DNA of 38,621 nt from Novacetimonas hansenii JCM 7643. Lineage in GTDB: Bacteria > Pseudomonadota > Alphaproteobacteria > Acetobacterales > Acetobacteraceae. The notes under the pieces were generated by a model. That model ran no database searches, was not told the DNA's origin, and saw only the letters and a program-made list of their open reading frames with translations. Below are positions 1 through 9,056 of the stretch, piece after piece. Each line of letters begins with the position of its first letter. Position 1 is the stretch's first letter. A program made the position numbers and the translations under genes. Where the stretch lies: positions 1-38,621 of the forward strand of contig NZ_BANE01000008.1 in assembly GCF_000964405.1 (NCBI RefSeq), in the 5' to 3' direction.

Positions 1-304
1 CAAGGCCATACCCACCCCAGCCCCAACCCCAGCCGTACGGATATCCCCATCCGCCCCAGCCCGACATCGGATAACCGCCACCCCAGCCCCAGCCCCAGCC
101 GCGACCGCTCCAACCGCCGCCACGCCAGCCATCGACGTTACGCCACCTGCCACCGCCGCCATGCCAGCCGCCGCCCATGCGACCACCACCATCACCGCCG
201 TGCCAGCCACCCCCGCCACCACGGGCATAGGCGGGTGCAGGGCCACCGACGACCATGCCCCCGGCCAGGGCCAGCGCAACACCAGCCAGAAGAAAGCGCT
301 TCAT
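1..304 (-). CDS. Gly/Trp-rich secreted protein, 3' end cut by window edge
   Basis: The frame opens with ATG at 304 behind a good ribosome site (GGGAGGA, 6-7 bases upstream) and runs off the left edge, so about 101 residues are visible. The first 27 residues form a classical signal peptide (MKRF, a hydrophobic Ala/Leu/Gly/Val core, then PAYA before an Arg). The rest is almost entirely Gly, Trp, Arg and His, with repeated GWGWG and GGGWHGG blocks and no recognisable catalytic motif. It is therefore predicted to be exported to the periplasm or cell surface. I do not recognise a family; low-complexity Gly/Trp/Tyr-rich envelope proteins are the nearest general description. The opposite strand is also open here, but only because of the composition bias. 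Confidence 0.65.
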   Translation of the reverse strand, partial: MKRFLLAGVALALAGGMVVGGPAPAYARGGGGGWHGGDGGGRMGGGWHGGGGRWRNVDGWRGGGWSGRGWGWGWGGGYPMSGWGGWGYPYGWGWGWGGYGL

Positions 305-548
305 TCCCAGTTCCTCCCTTGCCAGGGCATCATGCCCCACAAATACGCCCCCATACGGCACTGGATCCTATCGATATGTTACGCCCGCCCCCATGCAATG
401 GGACATGGGTACAACCACGTGCGTCAGCATCAATATGGGAAGATACAGCCACCTGCACGAGAAGGCACATATCCAATAATTTCAGGCATGATTTTCTGGG
501 GGGAAACATCGCCCAAAGGCGATTTCCTGACCGGGAAAGATGACCGGC

Positions 549-568
549 CCCCTGTAAAAACAGGGGTG
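549..568 (-). terminator. Hairpin after tRNA-Pro, possible terminator
   Basis: On the minus strand CCCCTGT and ACAGGGG form a perfect 7-bp stem with a four-T loop, immediately 3' of the tRNA CCA end. No T-run follows the stem, so it may be a processing or 3'-end structure rather than a classical intrinsic terminator. Confidence 0.45.
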
Positions 569-643
569 GTCGGAGTGAGAGGATTCGAACCTCCGGCCCC
601 TGCGTCCCGAACACAGTGCTCTACCAGGCTGAGCTACACTCCG
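567..643 (-). tRNA. tRNA-Pro (anticodon CGG)
   Basis: The minus strand folds into a complete cloverleaf. The acceptor stem is CGGAGTG/CACTCCG and the D arm contains AGCCTGGTAGA. The anticodon stem is CTGTG/CGCAG with loop TTCGGGA, giving anticodon CGG (reads CCG, proline). The T loop is GTTCGAATC. The CCA tail is genome-encoded at 569-567 after discriminator A. A promoter-like sequence lies just upstream and a hairpin directly downstream, so it looks like a single-gene transcription unit. Confidence 0.95.
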
Positions 644-653
644 TCTGGACGCG

Positions 654-682
654 GCTATACAGGGGTCTGGCGGGTTCCGCAA
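654..682 (-). promoter_or_regulatory. Candidate sigma-70 promoter of tRNA-Pro
   Basis: On the minus strand TTGCGG (682-677) and TATAGC (659-654) are separated by exactly 17 bases and end about ten bases before the mature 5' end of tRNA-Pro at 643. Both hexamers match four of six consensus positions. The spacing and placement support the call, but nothing has been tested. Confidence 0.45.
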
Positions 683-699
683 GAGGGGGGCGCGTCTTT

Positions 700-1284
700 T
701 CAGAAATGACCGACATTGGCGTTGCCACCATCGGTGGCCGCCGTATCACGCAGCGCACGCATCACGGCGGGGACATCATCAACCACGCAGAACAGGCGGC
801 GCACATCCGGGGCTGCGAATCCGCTTTTGATCGTCGCCTCGATCATCGCCAGCAACGGATCGGCCCAGCGCGCGATATTGACGATGAAAATCGGCTTGTC
901 ATGCTGTCTGAGCTGTCGCCACGTCATGATCTCGATCGTCTCGTCAAAGGTGCCAAGGCCGCCGGGCATCACCACGAAAGCGTCAGATTTCGAAAACATC
1001 AGCGCCTTGCGTTCATGCATGGAGGTCGTGACCGTCAGGTCCGTCACTCCTTCATGCATGACCTCGCGATCATGAAGGAAGGCGGGAATGATCCCGGTCA
1101 CGCGTCCGCCCGACGTGATGGCAGCATCGGCCACAGCCCCCATCAGGCCGACATGGCCACCGCCATAAACCAGCCGGATCCCCGCCTGACCCAGACACGC
1201 GCCGAGCTGCGTGGCGGCATCACGGAATTCAGGCCGCACGCCAAAGCGCGATCCACAGAATACAGCGACCGAGGAAATGGACAT
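700..1284 (-). CDS. LOG family phosphoribohydrolase (Rossmann fold)
   Basis: A 194-residue protein with the hallmarks of the LOG/YvdD family: an N-terminal VFCGS strand, GGGHVGLMG at 41-49, SMHERK at 88-93 and the nucleotide-binding signature PGGLGTFDE at 107-115. Characterised family members remove ribose 5'-phosphate from AMP or cytokinin ribotides to release the free base. The bacterial role is often unclear, and whether this one makes cytokinins or salvages nucleotides cannot be told from sequence. ATG at 1284 was chosen because GGGAG lies upstream and the protein then begins like the family. A GTG at 1302 would add six residues. It is transcribed towards tRNA-Pro and follows the MFS gene in the same direction, about 50 bases away. 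Confidence 0.87.
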   Translation of the reverse strand: MSISSVAVFCGSRFGVRPEFRDAATQLGACLGQAGIRLVYGGGHVGLMGAVADAAITSGGRVTGIIPAFLHDREVMHEGVTDLTVTTSMHERKALMFSKSDAFVVMPGGLGTFDETIEIMTWRQLRQHDKPIFIVNIARWADPLLAMIEATIKSGFAAPDVRRLFCVVDDVPAVMRALRDTAATDGGNANVGHF

Positions 1285-1334
1285 ATCAGAGCAGTCTCCC
1301 ACAAATCTTGGCGATGGATATCAGGCCCGTCCGG

Positions 1335-2531
1335 TCATGCACGCGCCTGACGTTGCAGGAGGATCGTGGTCCCGACACCCGCCAGCGTAAACAGTGCCGA
1401 CACCATGAACAACGCGCCATACCCCATTGTCTGAATGACAAGACCCAGCAGTGGCCCCGACAGGCCCACAGCGATATCAAGGAATACGGAAAACGCACCA
1501 AGTGCTGCGCCACGATTTTCCGGCCCGACCCGTGCAACAGCCAGTACCCCAAGCGCCGGAAACACAAGCGAGAACCCCGCCCCCGTCAGTGCAGCGCCCA
1601 CATCGGCCATGAACACCCCCGAACAGCGCCACAGCACCAGCAGGCCGATCGTCTCCACAATCAGGGAAATCAGTGCAACGATCAGGCCCCCGCGACGGTC
1701 GATCTGGCGTGCAAAGACAAACCGCACCAGCACGAACACGATCCCGAACGCCGCCAGCGCGACAGCCGCGCCATCCCAGTTCTGGTGTGCGAAAAACAGG
1801 GCAAGGCATGATGAAATGGTGCCGAACCCGACCGACCCGCATGCCAGCACCACCCCATGGGGCAGAACGCGCCAGAATACGGTGCTGAATGGTGTGCGCG
1901 GCCCCTTGTGCGCGACGGGGGGCACGGGTTCGTATCCCAGCGCCAGCAGGAATCCGGCCAATGGCAGCACCGCCGACAGGGCCCCCACCAGCACCAGCCC
2001 GCCATAAGGCAGCGGCATGCCCGAAAGCATCTGCCCGATGGGCGCACCCAGCGCGATACCACCATAGGAGGTCACGCCATTCCATGAAATCACCTGCGCC
2101 GTGCGCGTGGCGCCAACGCGCCCGATATTCCACATGATCGCGCCGGTCGCGGTCCAGCTTTCACCCACCCCAAGGAAAACGCGGCTGAAGATCAGCAAAA
2201 GCGCCGACAGGGCTGCATAATGGCGCAGCAGGCCCGACGTCATCAGCATCAGGCCCGACAGGGTACAGACCGCAAGCCCGACCACTACGGCCGGTTTCGC
2301 CCCGCGCCGGTCCGCCGCCTGCCCCGCCGACGCGCGTGAGGCGAAGGTCGCGAGATACTGCAACGATACGGCGAAACCCGCGATGACCGTATTATATCCC
2401 AGCACCTGATGCACAAAAACCGGGATGACCGCCATCGGCAGCCCGATATCAATGTAACATAGCAGGTTGAACAGGACGACGGCCAGAATCCGCCGTGTTG
2501 GTGACGCCATGGACGTCTGCGGCAGGGTCAT
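1335..2531 (-). CDS. MFS transporter, YhhS/YfcJ (UPF0226) type
   Basis: A 398-residue hydrophobic protein with about 12 membrane segments, typical of major facilitator exporters. Segments such as VISWNGVTSYGGIALGAP and GAGFSLVFPALGVLAV closely match what I recall of E. coli YhhS, a putative arabinose/drug efflux permease. A cytoplasmic loop after the second helix carries SRASAGQAADRRG, the MFS motif A region. The substrate is unknown. ATG at 2531 places about 20 residues before the first helix, as in the family. ATG at 2510 or an extended start at 2603 are alternatives, and none has a strong ribosome site. It is divergent from the NUDIX gene across 228 bases and co-directional with the LOG gene downstream. 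Confidence 0.85.
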   Translation of the reverse strand: MTLPQTSMASPTRRILAVVLFNLLCYIDIGLPMAVIPVFVHQVLGYNTVIAGFAVSLQYLATFASRASAGQAADRRGAKPAVVVGLAVCTLSGLMLMTSGLLRHYAALSALLLIFSRVFLGVGESWTATGAIMWNIGRVGATRTAQVISWNGVTSYGGIALGAPIGQMLSGMPLPYGGLVLVGALSAVLPLAGFLLALGYEPVPPVAHKGPRTPFSTVFWRVLPHGVVLACGSVGFGTISSCLALFFAHQNWDGAAVALAAFGIVFVLVRFVFARQIDRRGGLIVALISLIVETIGLLVLWRCSGVFMADVGAALTGAGFSLVFPALGVLAVARVGPENRGAALGAFSVFLDIAVGLSGPLLGLVIQTMGYGALFMVSALFTLAGVGTTILLQRQARA

Positions 2532-2759
2532 GATGGGATCGAAACTCCGGCTGGGACATACGGCGCGCCCGTCAGGCCCGCGTGAATATGGGCAGTATGG
2601 CAATGCAATGACGCAATATCAGTAAAAAGGCATCACGACAGCAATACAACCGCGTGACCCACGTACATGATACGGTGCGTGTCATGGTTGGCAGCGCAGG
2701 CGCGTAACATATAACCTGCCCCGACGTCATCCCGCCAACAGACAACAGGCACGCATGCC

Positions 2760-3344
2760 ATGACCGACACCCCATCCGACCCCACACCCGACGCCGGCGG
2801 ATTTGTCACCGTATCGAGCCGCCTTGCCTATGAAAACCCATGGACCCGCGTGCGGGAAGATATCATCATCCGCCCCAATGGCCGCAAGGGATTGTACGGC
2901 GTGGTCGAACGTGGGGATTTCGTCGTGATCCTGCCCCTGTGGGAAGAGAACGGCAAACGCTTCGTCACGCTGGTCCAGCAATATCGCTACCCCATAAAAC
3001 AGCGGATGTGGGAACTGCCGATGGGCATGTGGGAAACCCGCCCTGATGCCAGCGCGCAGGACGTGGCGCACGGAGAATTGCGAGAAGAGACCGGGCTTGT
3101 GGCGGAAAACATGCGCGATGCGGGCCTGATGTACCAGGGCGCGGGATATACCACGCAAAAGGGCCGCGCCTATCTCGCCACCGGCCTGACACAGGGGCCA
3201 CATGCGCGGGAGGAGACGGAAGAAGACATCACCTGTCACAAGGTAAGGCTGGAGGAAATGGAGGCCATGATCCGCGATGGCCGCATCACCTGCATGGTCA
3301 CGATCGCCGCCTTTGGCCTGATCCGCGCACAGGGCTGGATTTGA
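2760..3344 (+). CDS. NUDIX hydrolase, ADP-ribose pyrophosphatase-like
   Basis: A 194-residue NUDIX-fold protein. A beta-rich N-terminal half (GLYGVVERGDFVVILPL, then VQQYRYPIKQRMWELP) resembles the ADP-ribose pyrophosphatase/YjhB-NudF group. The NUDIX box lies near residues 90-115 and ends in GELREETGLV. The two metal-binding Glu residues of REETG are kept, but the leading Arg of the consensus REx2EExG is Gly and the spacing from the first Gly is two residues longer. Family members hydrolyse nucleoside diphosphates linked to another group, and the actual substrate is not readable here. The start lacks a clear ribosome site. A 7-bp hairpin (CTGTCCC/GGGACAG, 3346-3363) overlaps its end and a cloverleaf-type repeat follows. 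Confidence 0.85.
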   Translation: MTDTPSDPTPDAGGFVTVSSRLAYENPWTRVREDIIIRPNGRKGLYGVVERGDFVVILPLWEENGKRFVTLVQQYRYPIKQRMWELPMGMWETRPDASAQDVAHGELREETGLVAENMRDAGLMYQGAGYTTQKGRAYLATGLTQGPHAREETEEDITCHKVRLEEMEAMIRDGRITCMVTIAAFGLIRAQGWI

Positions 3345-3375
3345 ACTGTCCCCGCCGGGACAGGCATATGATAAC

Positions 3376-3436
3376 AGAAAACGCCGCCTTTTTAAAAAAG
3401 TCGGCCCCCAAAAAACTTTTCCTGTTTTTTATCAGG
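3376..3436. repeat. Cloverleaf-type intergenic repeat, partial copy A
   Basis: This 3' portion of the repeat family follows the NUDIX gene. It has a GCCGCC/GTCGGC inner hairpin around TTTTTAAAAAA, then the outer right arm CCCCCAAAAAACTTTTC. The matching left arm is missing or decayed. The rest of the 272-base gap between the convergent NUDIX and reductase genes holds no gene I can support. Confidence 0.55.
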
Positions 3437-3616
3437 ACCATACCCGAAATCTTTGCCCATTCCCCCAATGGGGCATTTCCAATCACCCCTTGTAATTTCT
3501 GACTGTGGCCTTTTTCAGAAATGCAATAGCCATAGCGATGTTTCTGGAAACAGAAGTGCGCCAGAGTTTGTAGATCCCGGCGGGTTTAAAGGGGGAATAC
3601 CCTGCCAGACGGCCGC

Positions 3617-4350
3617 TTACACACCACACAGCGGAACAAGATAACGCTGCAGGTTCACCCGTAGAGGCATGAGATAGACATTGCCCCCCTGTGTCCGCAC
3701 GGTGCGCATCATCTGCCGGGCAAAAGCGATGTTCGCCTCCATCGTCGGTTCGAAATCATGGGGGAAGATGACATGGTTCGTCGTCTCCCAATAAGAACGC
3801 GAACGCGGGCCGACCACGGGGGAAATGCCCCAGAACACATTTTCCCCATGCAGCCAGTTCATGCACAGGTCCAGCATGCGCATGTCAAAGATCGGCTGCG
3901 TAAAGAACCCGACCGCCCCGGCTTCCTTTTTGCGTGCGATGGCCTCCATCTCCCGGTAAGGGGCGCGGCGATACGGGTCGAATGCGGCATAGACCGCCAG
4001 GTGCGGCGCCTCTGTACAGTACCGGCGGATGATGCTTTCGGTCGTGTTGGGATAGGTCAGGTGCCGCAGGTCCGATGGCGGGTCGCCCTGCACCACCAAC
4101 ACCGCCTCCAGCCCTTCCTGCCCAACACCCGGCAGGGGCGCGTCAGGCGCGATGTCGATGGCACGGATATGCGGGATCACATTGGGGAAATGCGGCCGCG
4201 CCAGCGCGGCTGCGTCCCAGCTCCGCAGGGGAAAGCGCAGCAGGTCGGGAATGTTGATCATATCCGCAAGGGGGAAGCACGACCGCACCTCCGCCGCGTC
4301 ACGCAGAAGGGTTTCGGTATCGCGTGGGATCAGTTCGACAGAAACCTGCA

Positions 4351-4351
<1 letters not shown>
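3617..4351 (-). CDS. Methylenetetrahydrofolate reductase-like protein (short form)
   Basis: A 244-residue TIM-barrel protein with divergent MetF-like features: VSVELIPRD at the position of the usual EFFPP (catalytic Glu kept, residues 3-11), VVQGDPPSD corresponding to the LRGD flavin-site strand, and TQPIFD corresponding to the folate-binding Gln. MTHFR reduces 5,10-methylene-THF to 5-methyl-THF for methionine synthesis. Classical MetF is about 50 residues longer, so this is a short variant and its donor and cofactor are uncertain. The ATG overlaps the folD stop as TGATG, indicating translational coupling with the enzyme that makes or uses the same substrate. This context supports a one-carbon role. 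Full-length metF may exist elsewhere in the genome. Confidence 0.75.
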
Positions 4352-5273
<922 letters not shown>

Positions 5274-5277
<4 letters not shown>

Positions 5278-5360
5278 AACGCCTCCGCGACTTTCAACAC
5301 GACGCACAGCAGATACGCAAGAAGTCCGGTCGCGACAATCACCTTTAGGCGCAATGGCAC
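5274..5360 (-). CDS. Possible 28-residue membrane peptide upstream of folD
   Basis: A GTG-initiated frame (GTG at 5360, or 5366 for 30 residues) encodes a basic start then one hydrophobic helix ([17 protein letters not shown]). It ends in a TGA that overlaps the folD ATG as ATGA. Position and hydrophobicity suggest a coupled leader or short membrane protein. No good ribosome site is seen, and a promoter-like TTGTCG-17-TATCTG pair lies inside it, so it could be simply folD leader sequence. Confidence 0.2.
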
Positions 5361-5384
5361 GCACACATATCGACCATGGCCATG

Positions 5385-5411
5385 AAAAAACCGGGGGACA
5401 TGCCCCCGGTT
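5385..5411 (-). terminator. Rho-independent terminator of htrA
   Basis: On the minus strand AACCGGGGG and CCCCCGGTT form a 9-bp GC-rich stem with a CATGT loop, followed directly by TTTTTT. It sits about 145 bases after the htrA stop and before folD, separating the two transcription units. The plus strand also has A-rich flanks, but no plus-strand gene ends here. Confidence 0.85.
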
Positions 5412-5554
5412 CACACAATCAGGACAGTGCCTGAAAATAATCCGTTGATAAAAAGAACAAAGGTCTTTGGCCATCATGTAGCCTAAGCTTTCCGTGGGAA
5501 AGATCGGGCAAAAGACCCTTGGTTTTTATCAGTCAGGTACCTTCAGCCTCTTCC

Positions 5555-7105
5555 TTACTGCCCATCATCGTCATCACTGCTGTTATCGGCGTCATCGCTG
5601 CCCGGTGTCACCGCGACGAAAATGCTCTGGCCGTTACGCACAACCCGCAGCAGGACCGAATGATTGGTCTCCAGCGCCTGGCGGATGGCGGATACCGTGG
5701 CACGGGGATTTTCCACCGGCTTGTTGCCCACGGCCTGGATCACGTCGCCCGCATGGATGCCCGCCTGCTCTGCCGAGGAACCGGGCTGCACATCGCTGAC
5801 GACCACGCCATGGACATTTTCATCAAGGCCAAGCTGCTGGCGTGCATCCGGCGTCAGCGGCGCAAGCGAGACGCCAAGGCGCGGTCCCTTGTCGTCGGTA
5901 TGGTCATCGCCCACCGTCCCGTCGGTCGAGCCGCCCTTGCCAAGGTTCGCGATGGTCACGCTGGCGGTCTGGGGCTTGTCATTGCGCAGATAGCCGACCG
6001 TTACCTTGGTCCCCGGCACGACGGACGCCACCTTGACCGCAAGCGTATGGGGGGTATCGATCTTCTGCCCATTCAGGTCGGTTACGACATCCCCTGCCTT
6101 GATCCCGGCCTTTTCCGCCGGGCTGCCGGCGCTGACGCTGGCGACAAGGGCGCCTGTGGCCGGCGTGCCATTGACGGATTTCAGGCCCAGCGCCGTCGCC
6201 ATGGACGGCGTGATCACCTGCGCCGTCACCCCGAGATAGCCGCGCGTCACATGGCCGGTCTTCTCCAACTGTTCGACCACGTTCTTGACCGTGTCGGACG
6301 GAATGGCGAAGCCGATGCCGATCGAACCGCCCGATGGCGACAGGATGGCAGTGTTCACGCCCACGACCTTGCCGTCCTGCGTGAACAGCGGGCCACCGGA
6401 ATTGCCACGGTTGATCGGGGCGTCAACCTGGATGAAGGAATCATACGGCCCGTCGCCAATATCGCGGCCGCGTGCAGAGACGATGCCCGCCGTCACCGTG
6501 CCGCCCAGGCCATAGGGATTGCCCACCGCAACAACCCATTCCCCCGGCTCCACCTTGTCGGAATCGCCAAGTTCGATGAAGCGCAGCTTGCCCGAAGGCG
6601 TGACCTTCAGCAGCGCGATGTCCGTCTTGGAATCACGACCGACGATCTTGGCGGGCAGGCTGGTGCCGTCATCAAGCGTCACCGTCACCTTCGTCGCACC
6701 CTTTACGACATGGTTGTTGGTCACGACATACCCATCGGGCGAAATGACAAAGCCAGAGCCCCGGGCCTCCACATCATGATGTTGCTGCGGCATCATCTGG
6801 AACGGGAAGGGAAACGGAAAGCCGCCGGGCATGCCGCCACCGCCACCCACGTCCTCGCCAATATCGGCATTGTGGATCTTGGCGGTGATGGAAACGACGG
6901 CGGGCTTCACCTGTTTGACGAGGTTGACGAAATTCGGAAGCTGCTGGACCTGCGTATCAGGCCGGATGACGCCGCTGTCATCCGCCCGGGCGCATGGCGC
7001 ACCGGCCACCATCCCACCCAGCAGGCTGCTGGCAAGCAATGTGGCGAGGAAGGCCCCGCGCACCGGGCGAGGAAAAACGGTTTTCGGCTGTAATGCGTCT
7101 GACAT
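5555..7105 (-). CDS. degP: Periplasmic serine protease, DegP/HtrA (Do) family
   Basis: A 516-residue chaperone-protease for misfolded envelope proteins. A signal peptide (about residues 1-41, ending ARA-DD) is followed by the trypsin-like domain. Its catalytic triad is His132 in TNNHVVKG, Asp162 in SKTDIALLKV and Ser236 in RGNSGGPL. Two PDZ domains follow, near 270-365 and 410-500, carrying YLGV and LGVSLAPL entry strands. A Gly/Pro/Phe-rich Q-linker loop (GGGGGMPGGFPFPFPF) lies at about 87-102. ATG at 7105 has AGGGA just upstream, while ATG at 7120 lacks a ribosome site. The C-terminus is rich in Asp/Ser. The gene ends before a strong terminator. It could equally be labelled DegQ or MucD, since paralogue names cannot be settled from sequence. 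Confidence 0.93.
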   Translation of the reverse strand: MSDALQPKTVFPRPVRGAFLATLLASSLLGGMVAGAPCARADDSGVIRPDTQVQQLPNFVNLVKQVKPAVVSITAKIHNADIGEDVGGGGGMPGGFPFPFPFQMMPQQHHDVEARGSGFVISPDGYVVTNNHVVKGATKVTVTLDDGTSLPAKIVGRDSKTDIALLKVTPSGKLRFIELGDSDKVEPGEWVVAVGNPYGLGGTVTAGIVSARGRDIGDGPYDSFIQVDAPINRGNSGGPLFTQDGKVVGVNTAILSPSGGSIGIGFAIPSDTVKNVVEQLEKTGHVTRGYLGVTAQVITPSMATALGLKSVNGTPATGALVASVSAGSPAEKAGIKAGDVVTDLNGQKIDTPHTLAVKVASVVPGTKVTVGYLRNDKPQTASVTIANLGKGGSTDGTVGDDHTDDKGPRLGVSLAPLTPDARQQLGLDENVHGVVVSDVQPGSSAEQAGIHAGDVIQAVGNKPVENPRATVSAIRQALETNHSVLLRVVRNGQSIFVAVTPGSDDADNSSDDDDGQ

Positions 7106-7301
7106 GGCATCCCTGAACATCTTGGTCTGATCTCGCTTGCGTCGGGCTGGGCCGTCCCGACCGGGGTTACAGTCCCATCGCCCGCACTGTGACGCAAGAG
7201 AACCAACCCCACTTATACCATGGCATGAAAGATACGTTAGATTACGCATCGTGACGCAACCCAGGAGCGACCGGGAGACAACCGGGGAGGCATCGCATGG
7301 T

Positions 7302-7793
7302 TCAGGACATGCGACGGTTACGAAAAAACGCGCGCAGCATGTCCTGCGCCTCGCGCTCGCGCAGGCCACCGATGACCTCCGGGCGATGAAGGCAGCCGGG
7401 ACGGGCGAACAGGCGCGGCCCATGGTCCACGCCACCGCCCTTTGGGTCATATGCCCCGAAAAGGATGCGTCCGATACGGAAATGCACCGCCGCCCCCGCG
7501 CACATGGGACACGGCTCAAGCGTGACATACAGGGCGCAGTCCGACAGCCGCTGCCCCCCGCGTATCCGCGTGGCCTCCCGCAGGGCCAGCATTTCCGCAT
7601 GCGCCGACGGGTCATGCCATTCTTCCGACCGGTTCCCCGCGCACGACAGGATGGCGCCATCGGGGCCGACAACCACCGCACCGACAGGCACTTCCCCCCG
7701 GCTGGCGGCGGCGCGCGCCTCGGCAAAGGCAAGGGACATCGGGTCCACCACACCGTCGGGACGGGCGGCAGCGGGGGGGAAAGATGCAGGCAT
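7302..7793 (-). CDS. tadA: tRNA-specific adenosine deaminase
   Basis: A 163-residue zinc deaminase that converts A34 to inosine in tRNA-Arg(ACG), and is essential in most bacteria. The cytidine-deaminase signature is complete: HAEML with zinc ligand His65 and proton shuttle Glu67, and PCPMC with Cys95 and Cys98. GEVPVGAVVV and the C-terminal FFRNRR also fit TadA. ATG at 7793 is chosen because GGGGG lies upstream. ATG at 7739 would begin exactly where E. coli TadA's first helix aligns, so the N-terminus is uncertain by about 18 residues. The tadA-rluB-rsmD neighbourhood is common in alphaproteobacteria; here tadA points away from rluB. Confidence 0.94.
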   Translation of the reverse strand: MPASFPPAAARPDGVVDPMSLAFAEARAAASRGEVPVGAVVVGPDGAILSCAGNRSEEWHDPSAHAEMLALREATRIRGGQRLSDCALYVTLEPCPMCAGAAVHFRIGRILFGAYDPKGGGVDHGPRLFARPGCLHRPEVIGGLREREAQDMLRAFFRNRRMS

Positions 7794-8108
7794 CACGGCA
7801 CGATACCCCCGCACCGCAACCATTCAAGCCATTACGGCGTTGCACGGGTCGGCCCCGGTTTATGTTACCGTTATATGACCGTGCAAAAACACCACAGCGA
7901 TGCACATTAACGTCAGGAAACCGCCATTTTCATGGACATTCCCTGACGTGTGCTGCCATCATTGACCTATGTGGTGTTACGTTTTGCAATATTCTGTAAT
8001 CAGGGGTCCTGAATTTAACCGCGTCTCGTACCCGCGCCGCATTCCTGCAGGCTTTTGCACGGATCGCACGGCCACACGACACGCCTGACAGCACACGGGA
8101 GAAAGGGC
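7794..8108. other. Intergenic region between tadA and the small ORF
   Basis: I see no further gene in these 315 bases. The one structure of note is an 8-bp inverted repeat, ACGTCAGG at 7910-7917 and CCTGACGT at 7942-7949, separated by 24 bases, which could be an operator or a weak hairpin. A TTGACC near 7963 is followed after 17 bases by TGCAAT, a poor promoter match directed at the small ORF. Confidence 0.35.
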
Positions 8109-8243
8109 ATGCATACGCTTACGCTGATTTTGACCACAGCCGCGATCGTTGCAGGCATGGCCATCGCGGATGCCCCCCGTGGCGTCCGCCGCTCCGAATC
8201 CTGTCCCCTTTCCTGTAGTCTCGCACCCGTGGCGCAACAATAG
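8109..8243 (+). CDS. Candidate small membrane or secreted protein, 44 aa
   Basis: ATG at 8109 lies behind an unusually strong Shine-Dalgarno stretch (GGGAGAAAGGG). The product opens with a single hydrophobic helix (TLILTTAAIVAGMAIADAP) and continues with a short Arg/Ser/Cys-containing tail with two Cys residues. It could be a small inner-membrane protein or a lipoprotein-free secreted peptide. I recognise no family. The next gene starts 76 bases downstream in the same direction, so it may be a leader of that operon. Only the ribosome site and hydrophobicity support it. Confidence 0.42.
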   Translation: MHTLTLILTTAAIVAGMAIADAPRGVRRSESCPLSCSLAPVAQQ

Positions 8244-8318
8244 GCCCGGACTGACGAAACGACACGGGACGGACGCGGGCGCATTTCCTTTCCTTGCGAA
8301 TTATTCTAGGGAAACGGA

Positions 8319-9056
8319 ATGGATACGTCCCATCCCCTGATCGGCGTGACACTGGATTGCGAACCGCCCTGTCCACCGCAACAGGGCGGATACTCACGCT
8401 ATCCATGGTACGCCATACGCTGCAACTACATGGATGCCGTCACGGCCGCAGGTGGGGTGCCGGTCGGGCTGCCCCATGATTCGGCGGGGGCGGCTGCCAT
8501 CATGGCGCGACTCGATGGCCTGATCGTCACTGGCGGGGCGTTCGATATCGCGCCCGACCTGTATGGCGGGGATGCGCCACATCCCACCGTCACCACGAAA
8601 TCCACGCGCACGGCCGCCGAACTGGCGCTGGTACAGGCCGCGTTGCGGATGGGACGGCCCATTCTGGGCATATGTGGCGGGGAACAATTACTGGCGGTTG
8701 CACTGGGCGGCACACTGATACAGCATATCCCCGACACCATCACGGCCCCCCTGCCCCATGAACAGCCCAATCCGCGCGACGAAGCCGGACACGAGGTCAC
8801 AATCGTCCCCGGCACGCGTCTTGCGCATATCACGCGCGCCACCCGCATGGCGGTCAATTCGGCCCACCACCAGGCGGTCGCAACCCCCGGGCGCGCCATC
8901 GTCAGCGCCGTCGCCCCCGATGGCGTGATCGAGGCCGTGGAACTGCCGGGCCATCCTTTTTGCATCGGGGTGCAATGGCATCCCGAATTCGGCATTTCAA
9001 CAGGGGACCGGCTCCTGTTCGATGCCCTGATCGACGCTTCGAGACACAGAGAATGA
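8319..9056 (+). CDS. Class I glutamine amidotransferase, PuuD-like
   Basis: A 245-residue peptidase C26 family protein, related to gamma-glutamyl-GABA hydrolase PuuD. The nucleophile is Cys119 in GICGGEQ, and the His/Glu pair is in WHPE near residue 220. LDGLIVTGGAFDIAPDLYGG at 66-85 is the family oxyanion region, with GGAFD replacing the more common GGxDV. PuuD releases GABA from gamma-glutamyl-GABA in putrescine breakdown, but no other puu gene is nearby, so the substrate is unknown. The start has GGGAAACGGA just upstream. Its stop overlaps the next ATG (ATGA), so it is translationally coupled to the pseudouridine synthase. Confidence 0.85.
   Translation: MDTSHPLIGVTLDCEPPCPPQQGGYSRYPWYAIRCNYMDAVTAAGGVPVGLPHDSAGAAAIMARLDGLIVTGGAFDIAPDLYGGDAPHPTVTTKSTRTAAELALVQAALRMGRPILGICGGEQLLAVALGGTLIQHIPDTITAPLPHEQPNPRDEAGHEVTIVPGTRLAHITRATRMAVNSAHHQAVATPGRAIVSAVAPDGVIEAVELPGHPFCIGVQWHPEFGISTGDRLLFDALIDASRHRE

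Noticed and set aside
5519-7093. A long (524-codon) open frame on the plus strand opposite htrA
   Set aside because: It is a shadow frame produced by high GC at third positions. The minus-strand frame has a signal peptide, full catalytic triad and PDZ domains, and the plus-strand translation has no motif or ribosome site.
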